Assembly (NCBI GenBank): GCA_021292165.1
Contig: CM037878.1
Location: 251,276,968-251,340,967 of the forward strand
Reading direction: 5' to 3'
From: Shinisaurus crocodilurus
Taxonomy: Eukaryota > Chordata > Lepidosauria > Squamata > Shinisauridae
Length of the DNA: 64,000 nucleotides
The notes under the pieces are model-generated. The model saw nothing but the letters and a program-made list of their open reading frames with translations, did no database searches and had not been told where the DNA came from. This document shows positions 33,011 to 43,797 of this stretch, in pieces; position 1 is the stretch's first letter, and each line of letters begins with the position of its first letter. The translations under genes were made by a program, and so were the position numbers.

Positions 33011-33586
33011 CCCATGAGTTAGTCCTATTGATTTCTGCAGAGCTTACTCAAGAGTAAATCAGCAGAGACCTATGCCAAGGTTTAAGGCAGAACGACCTTA
33101 ATTTAAAGCAAAGATAAAATAATGTGCATAAACGCTGCTAAAGGAATAATTTATCTCCAGTCAATTCAGACTATAGACCAATGCTTCAGAAGAATGATCT
33201 TGTGTAGGTGAGTGTTACTTTGCCGAGTCTGCAGGGTAATCCACTTCTGCAATTGAGATAGCCACTAAAAATCTTACCTCTACATGTTTTTGAAGTCACA
33301 AGTCAGTGAGATACAGGATCTATGCATGTAGGATTATATTAGGATTAGGGAACCAGGCTGGGGGAGGTTGGGTTAGAGGACAGCATGTGCAACACCTGTT
33401 TGTGTCCACAGCTTCCTATATTACTAACTCCTAACATGCTATGTAAAAGCCCAATGCAGGCATGCTAAATGATAATCTTAGGCCTATCCTCCCGACCCAT
33501 GTTATGAACTTTTTGTTCAGGTTTATTTTTTCAATCATGTTTTGCAGGCTGTGCACCCTTTCTCTCTTGTACTGGAGTGCACATCT

Positions 33587-33589
<3 letters not shown>

Positions 33590-33618
<29 letters not shown>
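33590..33618. repeat. (CT)n microsatellite
   Basis: About 14 CT units. Confidence 0.95.
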
Positions 33619-33620
<2 letters not shown>

Positions 33621-33859
33621 AAGGGTGAACAGCAACACAGGTTTTCCTTCTCCTATCCATTAGGAACTGATGAGGCTTTTTGTTAGAAAAGCTGACTCCT
33701 GCAGCCCTTGATGTTAGAATGTTACCAATGACTGTGCTGCAAGTCCCAGTCCCAGCTAGTTGTGTTTTGGGCCTTGGCAATAACAATATACTCGATGCCC
33801 CAATCAATATACTGTTGAACAAGCTCCTCTGTGGAATAAGTAGTATGCAGTCATTAGGG

Positions 33860-34380
33860 GGATGCAAATGAGAGAGAGCCTTGAGTTATTCCCCAAGTGG
33901 AGTTACGTCCTCTTTAAGGTATGCTAATGTAGTCTCTTTAATTAGGAGGTGATAAAAAAAAAGTTATAGCACTTTAAACTCACTTTCCCCCCCCCCTTCA
34001 CATCTTTTTTCTTCTTGACACAGACAAGAAAGTATTATTTCTCTCTTTGAAGTTTAAAATGTAATATTTTTTAAACCCAAGCCTTCTTTTGGCTTGGCCT
34101 AAAATTATTTTAGCCAGTTTTAGTTATGGTTAAAGATGATTTTTACATTCCTTCATGAGAGCATTTTCAATCTCAAAATGTATTAAATCATTGTTTGTTA
34201 CACATCATTAAGAAACTAGTAAGCAGTCTATGTAACGATGATGCTAAACGCAAATTGTCTATGACAGCAGCTGGTGGTATCCTGCTGACAAATGATAATG
34301 CCATCTCAACATCCTTAGAGTATGGTAATTACTATTGTATTCAGGAACTTACATTGGCTGTAGTTTTATTTACCTGATTT
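33860..34380. promoter_or_regulatory. Candidate conserved non-coding block
   Basis: Repeat-free except for short A and C runs (33953-33965, 33988-33998). Contains ATGCAAATGAG near 33863 (octamer-like), TATGCTAATG near 33921, CTTTAATTAGGAGG near 33935, CATCATTAAGAAAC near 34203 and GGTAATTACTATTG near 34323. No coding potential. Inference from motif density. Confidence 0.3.
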
Positions 34381-34947
34381 GAATTTTTAAAAAAAATCTC
34401 CCTGGAAAGTTCATATGGGCTCAACACAAGGCACATGTGCTGCATGAATGTATTAAACCAAACTGTTTGCAGATATATTTAATTCAGCTTCATCTGACCT
34501 CAGCATTCTCTGTGCAATACCAATGGAAGGGCTTCCCTGGAATGCTAAATGAGAAATAGTAAAATATTGCAAGGAATTCCCTATCTTGCAAGATGATGAT
34601 GAAATGTATTTGTATAACAGATTTGATTGTGCAGAGCTTGAGAGTAAACTAGTGGTCCCAAAGTCATGTCTTTGGTCTACCTTTGTAGAAAGACTCATTG
34701 ATGGTTTCAAAGGCACTATCTTCTCGTTGAACAAATTCAGTCAAAAAGGATAATGAATTAGGAAAGTCTGTGGAGGCATGTCCCTTCAAGGAGTTCCAGG
34801 CCTGAATGTTCCTTGAATATTCAGCTTCAAAGTAAAACCCAGCCAATAGTGTACAAGAACATTGAGGATAAAGTAAACCTAGTCCTGGTTCCAGTATGTT
34901 GATCAATGAGTGCACTGAGATAATGTCTAATGTGGTTTTTTATTATT

Positions 34948-35011
34948 ATTGGCAGTGCACTTATGGTGGTGAAGCCTTTATTGGCAGTGCACATATGGTG
35001 GTGAAGCCTTT
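34948..35011. repeat. 32-bp tandem duplication
   Basis: ATTGGCAGTGCAC(T/A)TATGG ... GAAGCCTTT occurs twice in tandem with one substitution (34948-34979 and 34980-35011). A recent local duplication. Confidence 0.9.
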
Positions 35012-35228
35012 CATGGCTGGCTGAAGTGATGTGGTGGCTTAATATATTCAGTTGTTCAGGGAACAAAGTTGTTTGCAATCCAGTTTCTGTGAGGAAAGGA
35101 AATGTTGTTAGTTTGGCTGGGATTAAAATCTCACACAGCAGAAGAGTACTGGGGGAGTAAGGATAGAGTAGGCACTGTGCTCAGAGTCAAAACTACACAT
35201 GATTTTCAGTCATGTGCATTTTCCCCAA

Positions 35229-35489
35229 GCCTGAGTGCAAGGTGAAAGGGAGAAACGTGCTAAGCGAAAAGCACGTCAAACAAATCCTTTACAGGACCAT
35301 CTTCCATCTGGTAACCTGTGTCCTCACTGTGGGAAGCTGTGTGGATCTAGAATTGGCCTCCACAGTCACTTACGGACCCATCACTAGAGTCTACACAATT
35401 TTTTAGAATTTCCTTTTTATAATTTTCTTTTGTAATTTTATCCTGGAAGACAATCTTACTTGGTCATGAGTGATCGCCTACTACTACTA
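35229..35489 (+). mobile_element. RTE-like LINE, short 3' fragment (zinc finger and UTR)
   Basis: Matches the last about 60 codons of the LINE at 28313-29546, including the C2H2 finger (CPHCGKLCGSRIGLHSHLRTH), then its own UTR with an insertion of TTATAATTTTCTTTTGTAAT relative to the others. The stop codon corresponds. The 3' tail is CTACTACTA instead of TGATGATG. More diverged than the other two copies, hence a different subfamily or older. Confidence 0.85.
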
Positions 35490-35747
35490 TTTATCCAAAG
35501 CAGCTGCAAGGAGCTACAATCTGGATCAAAAAGTCATACATGGTGGAGGGGGCACTTTTATATTTCCCTGTGGGAGGGTTTTCTTATCAATTTCAAGCTG
35601 CTTTATGCCTTGGGGGAGAGATATGTCTAAGCATCCAGTGTGAACGTCCATTGTTAAGTTCACAGTATAGATGGTTTGGAAACTTCACCTTTTGCATAAT
35701 ACTGCTGCTCAGTTATTGATGGGTTCTGGGGGTCAGCTCATGTGACA

Positions 35748-35935
35748 CCCCGCTCGGCCATGAAACTCACTGGGTGACTTTGGGCCAGTCACTGACTCTC
35801 AGCCTAATTTACCTCACAGGGTTGTTGTGAGGATAAAATGGAGAGGAGGAGGAGGATTACGTAAACCGCCTTGGGTTCCTTGCAGGAAAAAAGGCGGGAT
35901 ATAAATATAATAAATAAATAAATAATACTGTACCA
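35748..35935 (+). mobile_element. CORE-SINE, head truncated
   Basis: Starts at CCCCGCTCGGCCATGAAACT, just after where the B box would be, then the CORE domain CACTGGGTGACTTTGGGCCA and the L2-like tail with (AATA)n. Directly abuts an L2 fragment. Confidence 0.85.
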
Positions 35936-36330
35936 GCCGCACTGGTTGCTAGTGCATTTCTTAGCCCAATTTAAAGTGCTGGTTTGGGCCCAAGTTACTT
36001 GAAGACTGCCTTCACCTGCACACATTCTGACGTTATCAACAGAGGCCCTTCTCATCAAGGGAGAGGTCCTTTTTGGTAGTGGCCCTAAACCTCTGGAATG
36101 AGCTTCCATTAGGGTTTCATCAGCCTCCTTCTTTGCAGGTCTTCAGGAAAATTCTGAAGTCCTAGTCTCTGTGCTAGTCTCCTAGTCACTTGTTTTTGCT
36201 AGCCTTTTCTTAATTTGGGGGCTCCTGGTTTTATTTGTAATCACTGTTTTATTTAATTTTATTATTGTTTTGTATTGTTTCTTTTAACTTGTACACCAAC
36301 TTTAACTGCGGCTTAGAAATAATTGCAGAC
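35936..36330 (+). mobile_element. L2-like LINE, decayed 3' part
   Basis: TTTCTTAGCCCAATTTAAAG TGCTGGT resembles the L2 codons for RxQFKVLV seen at 41341-41360; CCTCTGGAATGAGCTTCCA resembles LWNSLP. The UTR follows to about 36330. Frame broken in many places. Confidence 0.6.
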
Positions 36331-36599
36331 AAATAGATTGGAGGAGCTGTGTGCTACTGACAGGAAGGAAGTGAGCAAACAAGAGAGGGAACCATGAGGT
36401 TGCTGGGACTAGAGTCTAGACCCCTGCAGGATGCACTCCTGACACTGCTACCACCGTGCCACCCCAAAGAATGCTGCCGAAGTTCAGTGGCAAACCATGA
36501 AAGAGCCTGAAAGGGAGCAAATGTAGCTTGTTTTCAAGCTAAATGTGTCCCTTTTCAGCCTCCTTTGAAGTTTGCTGCTGAAATGTGGTGGCAAAGTGC

Positions 36600-36710
36600 C
36601 AATTGTTTTGCTGCCGTGCCGTCAAATTTGGGGGTGGGGGTGGCAGGGGCCATACTAGAGGCCAGGGGGGCACTTGTGGCCCATGGGATGCATGTTGCCC
36701 ACCCCTGGTC
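36600..36710. mobile_element. hAT-like MITE right end
   Basis: Ends TGCATGTTGCCCACCCCTG, the inverted form of the CAGGGGTGGGCAAC terminus at 19261. G-rich body (GGGGGTGGGGGTGGCAGGGG). Confidence 0.55.
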
Positions 36711-37081
36711 TAGACTCAGAGAGGGGAATTCTGGCACTTGTCACTTCTACACTGACTGCAGCCCCATAATGGCAATGTGGTCTAAGAACCAGTGTAGGGT
36801 GTTATCGTTGTCTATAATCTGTGTTTCAATGTATTATTTTCATGATAAACAATGCCATGTTGACCCTTGACTGAGAGTAAGCCCTATTGAACCCAGTGAT
36901 GCTTCTGAGTAAATATACATAGGGACTAGGCCAAAGTTTCCTTATATTGAACTTGAAAGAATGTATATGCTGTTTGTCCTATTTATATTTTTGCCATGAC
37001 TCTTGATGCTCTTCGAATGATGTTTTAGCATTTTCAAGGGATGAGTGCCTTTATGATTACCCAGTTTGTTTTCTAGACCTT

Positions 37082-37352
37082 AAGGTAGTCTCCATCTGCC
37101 TGCCTCCCTCTTTCTTCAGGGATCTTTCCTATAGAGCAGTGGATGGCCTTGTGGGGGGAGGAACTGCCCAACTGGAGCAGGCCCTGAAGTAATCTTTACC
37201 TGTCTGCATCCCTTTCTCTTCTGGGATCCTTCTCATAAGCCAGGTGGTGGTAGATTCCCGTGTGGGGAAAGGGAACAGTCTGGCTGGAGCAGTCTCTGAA
37301 GTGGTCTTCACCAGCTTGTCTCCCACACTCTTCTGGGATCCTTTCTGTGATC
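37082..37352. repeat. Tandem array, about 105-112-bp unit, 2.4 copies
   Basis: Units start at 37082, 37187 and 37299. Each opens AAG(G)TAGTCT/AAGTAATCTT/AAGTGGTCTT, runs through CT-rich CTCTTCTGGGATCCTT, a variable GTGGGG stretch, and ends CTGGAGCAG(G/T)C(C/T)CTG. The units differ by about a quarter of positions. The third is cut off next to the ATTA-rich block that follows. Confidence 0.8.
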
Positions 37353-37720
37353 TTGAATCATAATCGATGCAGAGAAGAAATAATTGATATCACTGACAAT
37401 AATTGACTAAAGCTGGCAGAAGGAGGACTTTCAAACACATTCCTGATCGAAGAATTGTCGGGAAGATTGTCACTAATTTATTTAATTATTCAGCCATCTA
37501 TAATGGTGATCAAATAATGGGTGCTTTCATTTGTAATAATTATTCAATGGAGAACTGCCAAAATCGGCAATGAATGCTGTTTGTAACAAATGGTTTGACC
37601 ACCTCTAATTATCTGAGGTATTTCAGATTGTCATTGCTGGAATTACTTGTCTAGCGCATACCTATTCCTGACAAGGCGTCTGATTGCATTCTGGTTCTCA
37701 TCCTTCCTGCACGATTACCT
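37350..37720. promoter_or_regulatory. Candidate conserved non-coding element, homeodomain-site dense
   Basis: About 370 bases with no repeat and no coding frame. TAAT/ATTA cores recur: CATAATCGATG (37359), GAAATAATTGATATC (37377), CAATAATTGAC (37397), TAATTTATTTAATTATTC (37474), GTGATCAAATAATGG (37506; TCF/LEF-like plus homeodomain), GTAATAATTATTC (37533) and CTAATTATC (37605). This spacing and texture is typical of deeply conserved developmental enhancers. Sequence shows the sites; function is inferred. Confidence 0.45.
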
Positions 37721-37904
37721 TACTGTTCTGTTTTTGTTGCTCCTATTTATATATTAGCATTTCGTGTGTTACACTTCTGGACCTCTCCTTTATTTTTTTC
37801 TTACCTGGCTAAGTCCCGTTACTGAGACCACCTTAACATATTGATCCTAGTTCTCAGTAGGAAGAAAGAGTATGAAAGTGTCTGATTAGTGTCAAACTTT
37901 ATTA

Positions 37905-38880
37905 TTTATTTATTTGCAACTTTTATATACATCTAAATAGATTCTGCACATCTAAACAGATTCTGGAGCAGTGAACAATAAAAGATGAAAAGAGTAAAAC
38001 ACCATATTAAAACATATACAGCATAAAGCAACTTATTATAAGTTTTTTTTAAAAAAACAGAATACCAATAAACACCATGGCTGGTCAATCAGGGAAGACT
38101 TCTTGAAAAAGAGATGTCTTCAGCAGGCACCAAAAACAACACAATGTTAGTGCCTGCTGACCTCCTGAAGCAGGGAGTTCCACAGAAAGGGAGCCACCAC
38201 ACTGAAGACTCTACTCTGGGTGGATCCCATTCAGTCTATAGGTCCATGCAGAACCACCAGTGACCAGGCAGGTTGACAAGGGAGAAGGTGCTCTCTGAAG
38301 TATCCTGACCCCAAGTTGCTTAGGGCTTTATATGCTAGTAGCAAAACCCTAAAGCTCGCCCACAGCCAGTGCCGTTCCCTCAGCAAAGGAGTTGCATGCT
38401 GAAAAGGGGCAGCTCCTGACAATGGCCAGGCTGCTGCATTCTGCACTAGCTCCTGCTTCTGAAACAGCCTTAAGGGCAGCCCCACAGAGAGCACATTACA
38501 GTAATCCAGTCTTGAGGTTAGTAGCTGTACCACTGTGGTCAAGTTATCCCTCCCTGCCCAGGAGGGGCCATACCTGGTGTACCAGTCAAAGCTGGTAGAA
38601 GGCACTCCAAGCTGCCATGGCCACTTGGGCCTCGAGCGACAGTGATGTATCTAGGAGTACCCCCAGACCACCAACCTGATCACTCAAAGGGAGTGCAACC
38701 CCATCCAGAACAGGCAATGAGCCTCTCACCAGACTTGGGAACCACTCACCCACAGGGCTCATCCAGTCCATCACTGAACCTAGGCACCGATTTAGGACTT
38801 GCACAGCCTGATTCGGATACAGCAGGCTCAACTGCACCACACTATTAGTAGTTTGGGCCTGTGCCACAGCCACCAGAACC
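37905..38880 (-). mobile_element. L2-like LINE, reverse transcriptase C-terminal half (antisense)
   Basis: On the minus strand, frames at 38873-38586 and 38605-38231 encode GLGVLLDTSLSLEAQVAMAA, SAFYQL, LTTVVQLLTSRLDYCNVLSV, LVQNAAAW and FRVLLLAYKALSNLGSGY. These are the conserved L2 RT thumb motifs (SLGVLLD..L..EAQV, TSRLDYCNALY-GLP, LQ-VQNAAARLL, FK-L-L-YKAL-G--P-YL). The upstream YADD palm motif is missing. Frameshifts and stops break it at several points; the 3' UTR reaches the AT-rich tail near 37905. Confidence 0.82.
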
Positions 38881-39028
38881 GTTTTCCAAGGGTAGTTGCA
38901 AATTATTTGTTTAAAGGCATTACAATATTGGCAGTTTTATTTTCGATCCTTTACCTAATGATCCATTGCATGGAATTCACCTTTTTCACAGCTGTTGCAC
39001 AGTGTGCTAACACTTACACTGAGCTATG

Positions 39029-39032
<4 letters not shown>

Positions 39033-39067
<35 letters not shown>
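39033..39067. repeat. (AT)n microsatellite
   Basis: About 17 uninterrupted TA units. The 1.2 kb after it (39070-40340) shows no feature I recognise. Confidence 0.95.
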
Positions 39068-39072
<5 letters not shown>

Positions 39073-40349
39073 ATAATATGTACAGGTGTCTACATATTAA
39101 AACATAAAAAGTGGTCAGTGTGGGGTATCCATTTTATATTGACAGCTAACAAATAATTAGTTAGCTTCTTATTTATTACAATATTTGAATAAACTATATT
39201 GCTTAGAGCTTCTGCTGTACAGCCCAAGCCTAATGAGATACTAGCAGATTTTCTGACATTCAGTTTAGCTGTGTTCACACAGTTTGTTTGGACCAGGAAT
39301 GGCTGTCCATGTAGTTGGCCTAAGAAGTATATATCTTGCAGGGCCATATTGGAGATTTTTGTGTTTGGAGCAGAGACAGAGACAAACTCCACAGTACTAT
39401 GCACTGGTTGGAACAGTGATAATTTGACACTCTAGATTTGGGATATTTCCATAAGGTTCCACATATTACATATTAACACCTAACTATGCTGAAGGAAAGC
39501 AAAGTATGGATATTTAAGTCATAAATGTAGGTAGATAATCTGAATTAAATTGCATGCTTCTAATAATCAAATAAATATGTGTATTTATTTAGGAGCATAC
39601 ATACTGTAAATATGAATAATGTGTCTTGATTTGAAGTGGTAACAGCCTTCAGACTGTCCTTCCTAGAGAGATCATGCTGAGATCCAAATAATAGGTTACC
39701 TTTGTAGCACCATAACTGCCAAAAATGGAATATGTAAGTGCTACTGATCCATGTGGAAGGCTGTTTGCATGAAACAACTACCCACAAAGTTCAGGCAATT
39801 TTACCCGTGTGTGCAGAGAGACAACCCCAGAGGAAAAATCACGCATCAAGGTACTTCATGCAAAGAACTTCCAACTGCCCCTGTTTGTGACAAGTGCAGT
39901 TCAACCAGTTTCAGTTGCATCAATTCCAACTGTCTGAAATAGAAGCATTGCACTGACTCAGTTGAAACAGGCCGACTAAATGGAAAGCTGCTTTATATGA
40001 ATAGCTTCCAACATGGAACCATGTATGTGATTAGGCATTTTGGTGACGACTACCCTGCCACAAATGTAATGTACAAGTTGGGGGGTCCGTGTGTGATGGC
40101 ACCTGGTCTGAATGCTTAGAGCCCTTTGAATACTGATCCATCTCACCCCTGTGTATCATACATAATTATGCTATGCATAAGCATAGTGGAAAATGAGATG
40201 ATTTACAGATAGGCATATCCTGAGGAAGGAACATTTTTGAAAAGCAATTAGCTTATTTTGTTGTCCTTAGGCCAGAAAGGCAGCAAGTGTTGCAATAGCA
40301 AAAGATCCTAACAAGTAGCAATCTCTCATAACACAAGATTAATAGAAGT

Positions 40350-40440
40350 CAGGGCTGGCCCTACCATTAGGTAAAGTGAGGCAGCTGCCTCAGACAGCAG
40401 ATGCTGGGAAGGTGGTGGCCGATGGTGAGGTGTTGGAGGG
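40350..40440. repeat. Fragment of CAGGGCTGGCCCTA-ended repeat
   Basis: CAGGGCTGGCCCTACCATTA followed by GGCAGCTGCCTCAGACAGCA. The terminus type (CAGGGCTGGC) suggests a hAT-like element. Only one end is recognisable. Confidence 0.5.
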
Positions 40441-40463
40441 CATTGCTCAGAGAGCTGTATGTG

Positions 40464-40805
40464 ATCATAGATTTCATAGATAGAGTTGGAAGGGGCCTAC
40501 AAGTCCATCAAGTCCATCAAGTACTCTTCAACCCCCTGCTCAATGCATGGCTTATGCTGACTCAGCTTGTCTGAGTGTGGAAAGCTAAGCAGGCTCAAGC
40601 CTGGTTATTACTTGGATGGGAGACCCCTCCTCTAGTTTCCTGCATTGAGCCGGGGGTTGGACTCGATAGCCTTGTAGGCTCCTTCCAACTCTATGATCTA
40701 TGAAATCTATGAAACTAGAGGAGGGATCTCCCATCCAAGTAATAACCAGGCCTGACCCTGCTTAGCTTTCCACACTCAGACAAGCTGAGCCAGCGTGAGC
40801 CACAG
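40464..40805. mobile_element. 5S-rRNA-derived SINE inserted inside an inverted copy of itself
   Basis: A minus-strand copy has its CR1-like tail at 40464-40546 (ATAGAGTTGGAAGGGGCCTA...) and its 5S head at 40708-40805 (CCATCCAAGTAATAACCAGG, TGACCCTGCTTAGCTTTCC). Between them, a complete plus-strand copy occupies about 40548-40706: head with GGAAAGCTAAGCAGGCTCAA and ACTTGGATGGGAGACC, tail GTTGGACTCGATAGCCTTGT to CTATGATCTATG. The outer copy is continuous when the inner one is removed (…CAATGCA / GAAACTAGAGG), so this is nesting and not two tandem insertions. No clear target duplication for the inner copy. Confidence 0.82.
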
Positions 40806-41132
40806 GCCTGTATAACCTTGCTGTTCTGAGACATGGGGAAAGATGTTGTCCCAGCCAGCGCCAGTTTTGAAATAAAGCTCAGCTGCCACTCCAGTTGACC
40901 TCTGCATGTGGAATGGGGGAGATGGAAGCATGTTGTCCTTCACCTCAGGAGCAAAATGATAGCTCAGGGCCAGGCCTGATACAAGTTCACCATATCTAGC
41001 TTTGGACCTGAAGCACAGCTTGTGTACAGGCAGACTTTTTGAAAACTAAATATCCTATCCTGGTACAGCTTGGACCAGAGAGGAAAGATATTAGGGTAGG
41101 GTAAGGTTAGGAACATTTTTATTGCTAAAATA

Positions 41133-41262
41133 TTGTTCCACGGTGATGTTTTGGATTATAGCTCCCATTATCCCTGACCATTAGCTATGCTGGCTGAGGC
41201 TGGTGGGAATTATAGTCCAAAATGTCTGGAGGGCACCAGATTGGGGAAGGCTGTTCTACAGG
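41133..41262. mobile_element. Palindromic hAT-like MITE
   Basis: ATGTTTTGGATTATAGCTCC CATTATCCCTGACCATTAGC pairs with GCTGGCTGAGGCTGGTGGGA ATTATAGTCCAAAATGT. The right end (GATTGGGGAAGGCTGTTCTA) matches the common terminus of this family; the left end is weaker. Confidence 0.7.
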
Positions 41263-41283
41263 AACAGGGTTAGGTCTGGCAAG

Positions 41284-41852
41284 TTATTAAATTTACTCCT
41301 CTGTTGCAACAACTTCACTGGCTCCCAGTCTGTTTCCGGGCACAATTCAAAGTGCTGGTTATGACCTATAAAGCTCTATACGGCTCGGGTCCAGGTTATC
41401 TGAAAGACTTTATTCTCCCCTATGAGCCTGCCCGCACTTTGAGATCCTCAGGGGAGGCCCTTCTCTCGGTTCCACCACCATCACAGGCATGCCTGGTGAG
41501 AACACGGGAGAGGGCCTTCTTGGTGGCTGCCCCAGGGCTCTGGAATTCCCTCCCCAGGGAGGCTAGAGTGGCACCCTCCCTGGTAGGCTTCCGGAGGCAG
41601 GCAAAGACTTTCCTGTTCCGGAAGGCATTTGGGACTAGCCTGTGATGCGATGGAATGCTGTTTTTACTCTGTTATGTATATTGCACTGTTTTTAAACGCA
41701 TTTTTAATATTATTGATGATTTAATTCTGTTTTTAACTTTTGTATTTTTCTATTTCTGTTTTAATTGTATGAGTTTTAAAGGTTGTGAGCCGCCTTGGGT
41801 CCCAGTGTTGGGGAAAAAGGCGGGATACAAATAAATATAATAATAATAAATT
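41284..41852 (+). mobile_element. L2-like LINE, C-terminal ORF2 and 3' UTR, relatively intact
   Basis: The frame to 41645 encodes QLHWLPVCFRAQFKVLVMTY, KALYGSGPGYL, then RTRERAFLVAAPGLWNSLPR and FRRQAKTFLFRKAF, the full L2 C-terminal module. It ends at a stop after GTSL. The 3' UTR ends GTGAGCCGCCTTGGGTCCCA, GGCGGGATACAAATAAATAT and an ATA tail. This tail word is copied by the CORE-SINEs in the window, consistent with L2 mobilising them. Start codon is not real (5' truncation). Confidence 0.88.
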
Positions 41853-41859
41853 TGTCACA

Positions 41860-42780
41860 AAAGAAATTCTGATTGAATGCCCTGAAATTATTTGAGAACT
41901 CAAGTTTCTCCCTCTAAATTCTGGCACCTTCTAAATATGTAATATTCAAAGGTATGATAACATTAACATGCAGCCCCAGAGCTTTCACAAACATCATTAT
42001 CACTGCTGACTTGTGCTTGTGGATAAAACATTTCCCCCCTTTGATTACTTATCCTTCAAGCTGCATTGTTGAGCTGAATTGGAAAGTCAGTGGATGTGTT
42101 GACACTTGTTTTCCTGACTTTTCAGGAAACAACAAAAGGAGCCCCAGGAAAGCCATCATTTTGCTCTGAAGTGCATTTAGAGAGAGAGGCAACAGGACAG
42201 ACTTCATAGAAGAACACATTTGATCTGTATCACAAACATGATTGAATGAAAAAGGCTGTACTTTGTATACTGTTGAAAGAGAGCTCCCCGCGGTATGTTC
42301 CATTCCCTGACGTGCGCATCAAATTGAATTAGCACGTAGTGATCTGGTGAAAAATGTTGCCTGAATCAATCATTTGGGGACTGTTATAGGAAAACTGCTG
42401 TGCATTCAGTCCAGCCACCAAATAAAAATCAATGAAACCTCACTGGCTTTCTATGTGAGATATCATCAGAACAGCTCAGGTTCTAACCTATGTTTAGCTG
42501 CAATGGGAAGCCAGCACTTACAAGACAATGACAGCTATTTTTAGCTTGGATGAGGCACTTGCATAACTACTTCAGCTATACATAGATCTTTTTCGAGAGG
42601 AAAGTGATCATAGAATGGATAGCTTATGAAAGAAGTGCACGTGCTATGTAAATTTCAAGAGAAAAACGCGCAAAAAGGTTGTGATTTCTACGTGCATTTT
42701 TATTCTGCGATAAGAGTCAGACTGTGCAGAAAAATACACAATTTTTTAAAATGCAGACTTATTTTTAATTAAGGCAATTT
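41860..42780. other. Repeat-poor; no gene recognised
   Basis: No repeat family is recognised. 41950-42400 has enhancer-like texture (CTTTGATTACTTATCC near 42036, ATCAAATTGAATTAGC near 42319, CAATCATTTGGGG near 42366), but less densely than 37350-37720. Confidence 0.3.
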
Positions 42781-42829
42781 AAGGAAACCTATTAAAGCTG
42801 CTGCAGACGCAGACCAGTTGGTTCGTCTA

Positions 42830-43050
42830 ATCCAGTACTAACTTGGTTTGCATGACATGACAACCAGCCATGGGTAGCCAGCCATGGTGGGTTGTTGTGT
42901 TGTCCAAACCTGGTGCGGTTTCTGCAGGGTGACTTGTTTTTCATGGACAAGCCACCTTGAGAACTGATGGCTTGTTTTAGGGTTGTTCTTGCCCAAGATG
43001 GGTTGTTGAATCATCCAAACCCAGCATGACAACTTCATCTGGGTTGTCAG
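42830..43050. repeat. Repeat rich in GGGTTGT / ACAACCC words
   Basis: Many copies of GGTTGTTG, AACCCAGC, GACAACC and AGCCATGG in both orientations. Similar words occur in 26210-26345 and 43610-43690, suggesting a shared MITE family with internally repetitive body. Confidence 0.45.
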
Positions 43051-43072
43051 GAATGGCTACAGAGCTGCTTCT

Positions 43073-43331
43073 ATTGTTGTTGTTGTTGTCAGTCTTTTTC
43101 AAGTGCACACTTATGGCTATCTGATAGTAGTGTTGTCTGGTCAATTTCCTTGTCTATTTGAGCTGTCAAAGGGAGCAGCAAAGTGAAGTAGTTAACAGAT
43201 TAGCCTAAATGTGGTCTCACCTTGTCCTCCCTTTGACAGCTAAAACAGACAAGGAAATTGACCAGATAAGACTACACATATCGGACAGCTGTAAGAGTGC
43301 ACTTGAGTAAGACCAACAACAACAACAACAA
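43073..43331. mobile_element. MITE with about 100-bp inverted arms ending in (GTT)n / (AAC)n
   Basis: The left arm starts TTGTTGTTGTTGTTGTCAGT and contains TGGTCAATTTCCTTGTCT and GAGCTGTCAAAGGGAG; the right arm carries CTCCCTTTGACAGCT, AGACAAGGAAATTGACCA and ends CCAACAACAACAACAACA. The arms (about 43073-43176 and 43225-43331) are highly complementary; a 50-base loop separates them. Trinucleotide runs at both termini are unusual. AAT repeats follow directly (43331-43344). Confidence 0.78.
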
Positions 43332-43797
43332 TAATAATAATAATATTTTTTTAAAAAAAATGAACACAGTTGTGCAATTCTAAGGGGGCAGAAAAATATA
43401 TATATAAGAATACGACCCCAATTGCACTTTTTGAAGCTCTGGAAAAGAAAAACAAAACAATGGCAGCTGAGAATAAAAAAGGGGAATGATCAGAGCGGGG
43501 TTCCAGAGAGACCAGACAGGTTCTGCCATGAAGAACACTGGGATACCAGCTGGAGGGCTGAGGGGGAAGGAGGAGGAGAACAAGCCACACTGATCCCGAT
43601 TGTCTGTCGGGCGCACTGCGGGTTGTTCAGCAAACAACCAACCCACAGTGGCTTATTCGCAGGGTGGCTTAGCATGATGTGCAAACCCGCCCACTGTCTT
43701 CATTGACTAACAGTGGCCGCCCAGGATATCAAACATATATTTTTGATCTAGTATATATTTTTACATTTCTTCATAGCTCAATTTGTTCTGTCAACTG

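Noticed and set aside
35217..35502. Target-site duplication of the short RTE-like fragment (ATTTTCCCCAAG / ATTTATCCAAAG)
   Set aside because: Only about 9 of 13 positions agree, which is not distinguishable from chance.
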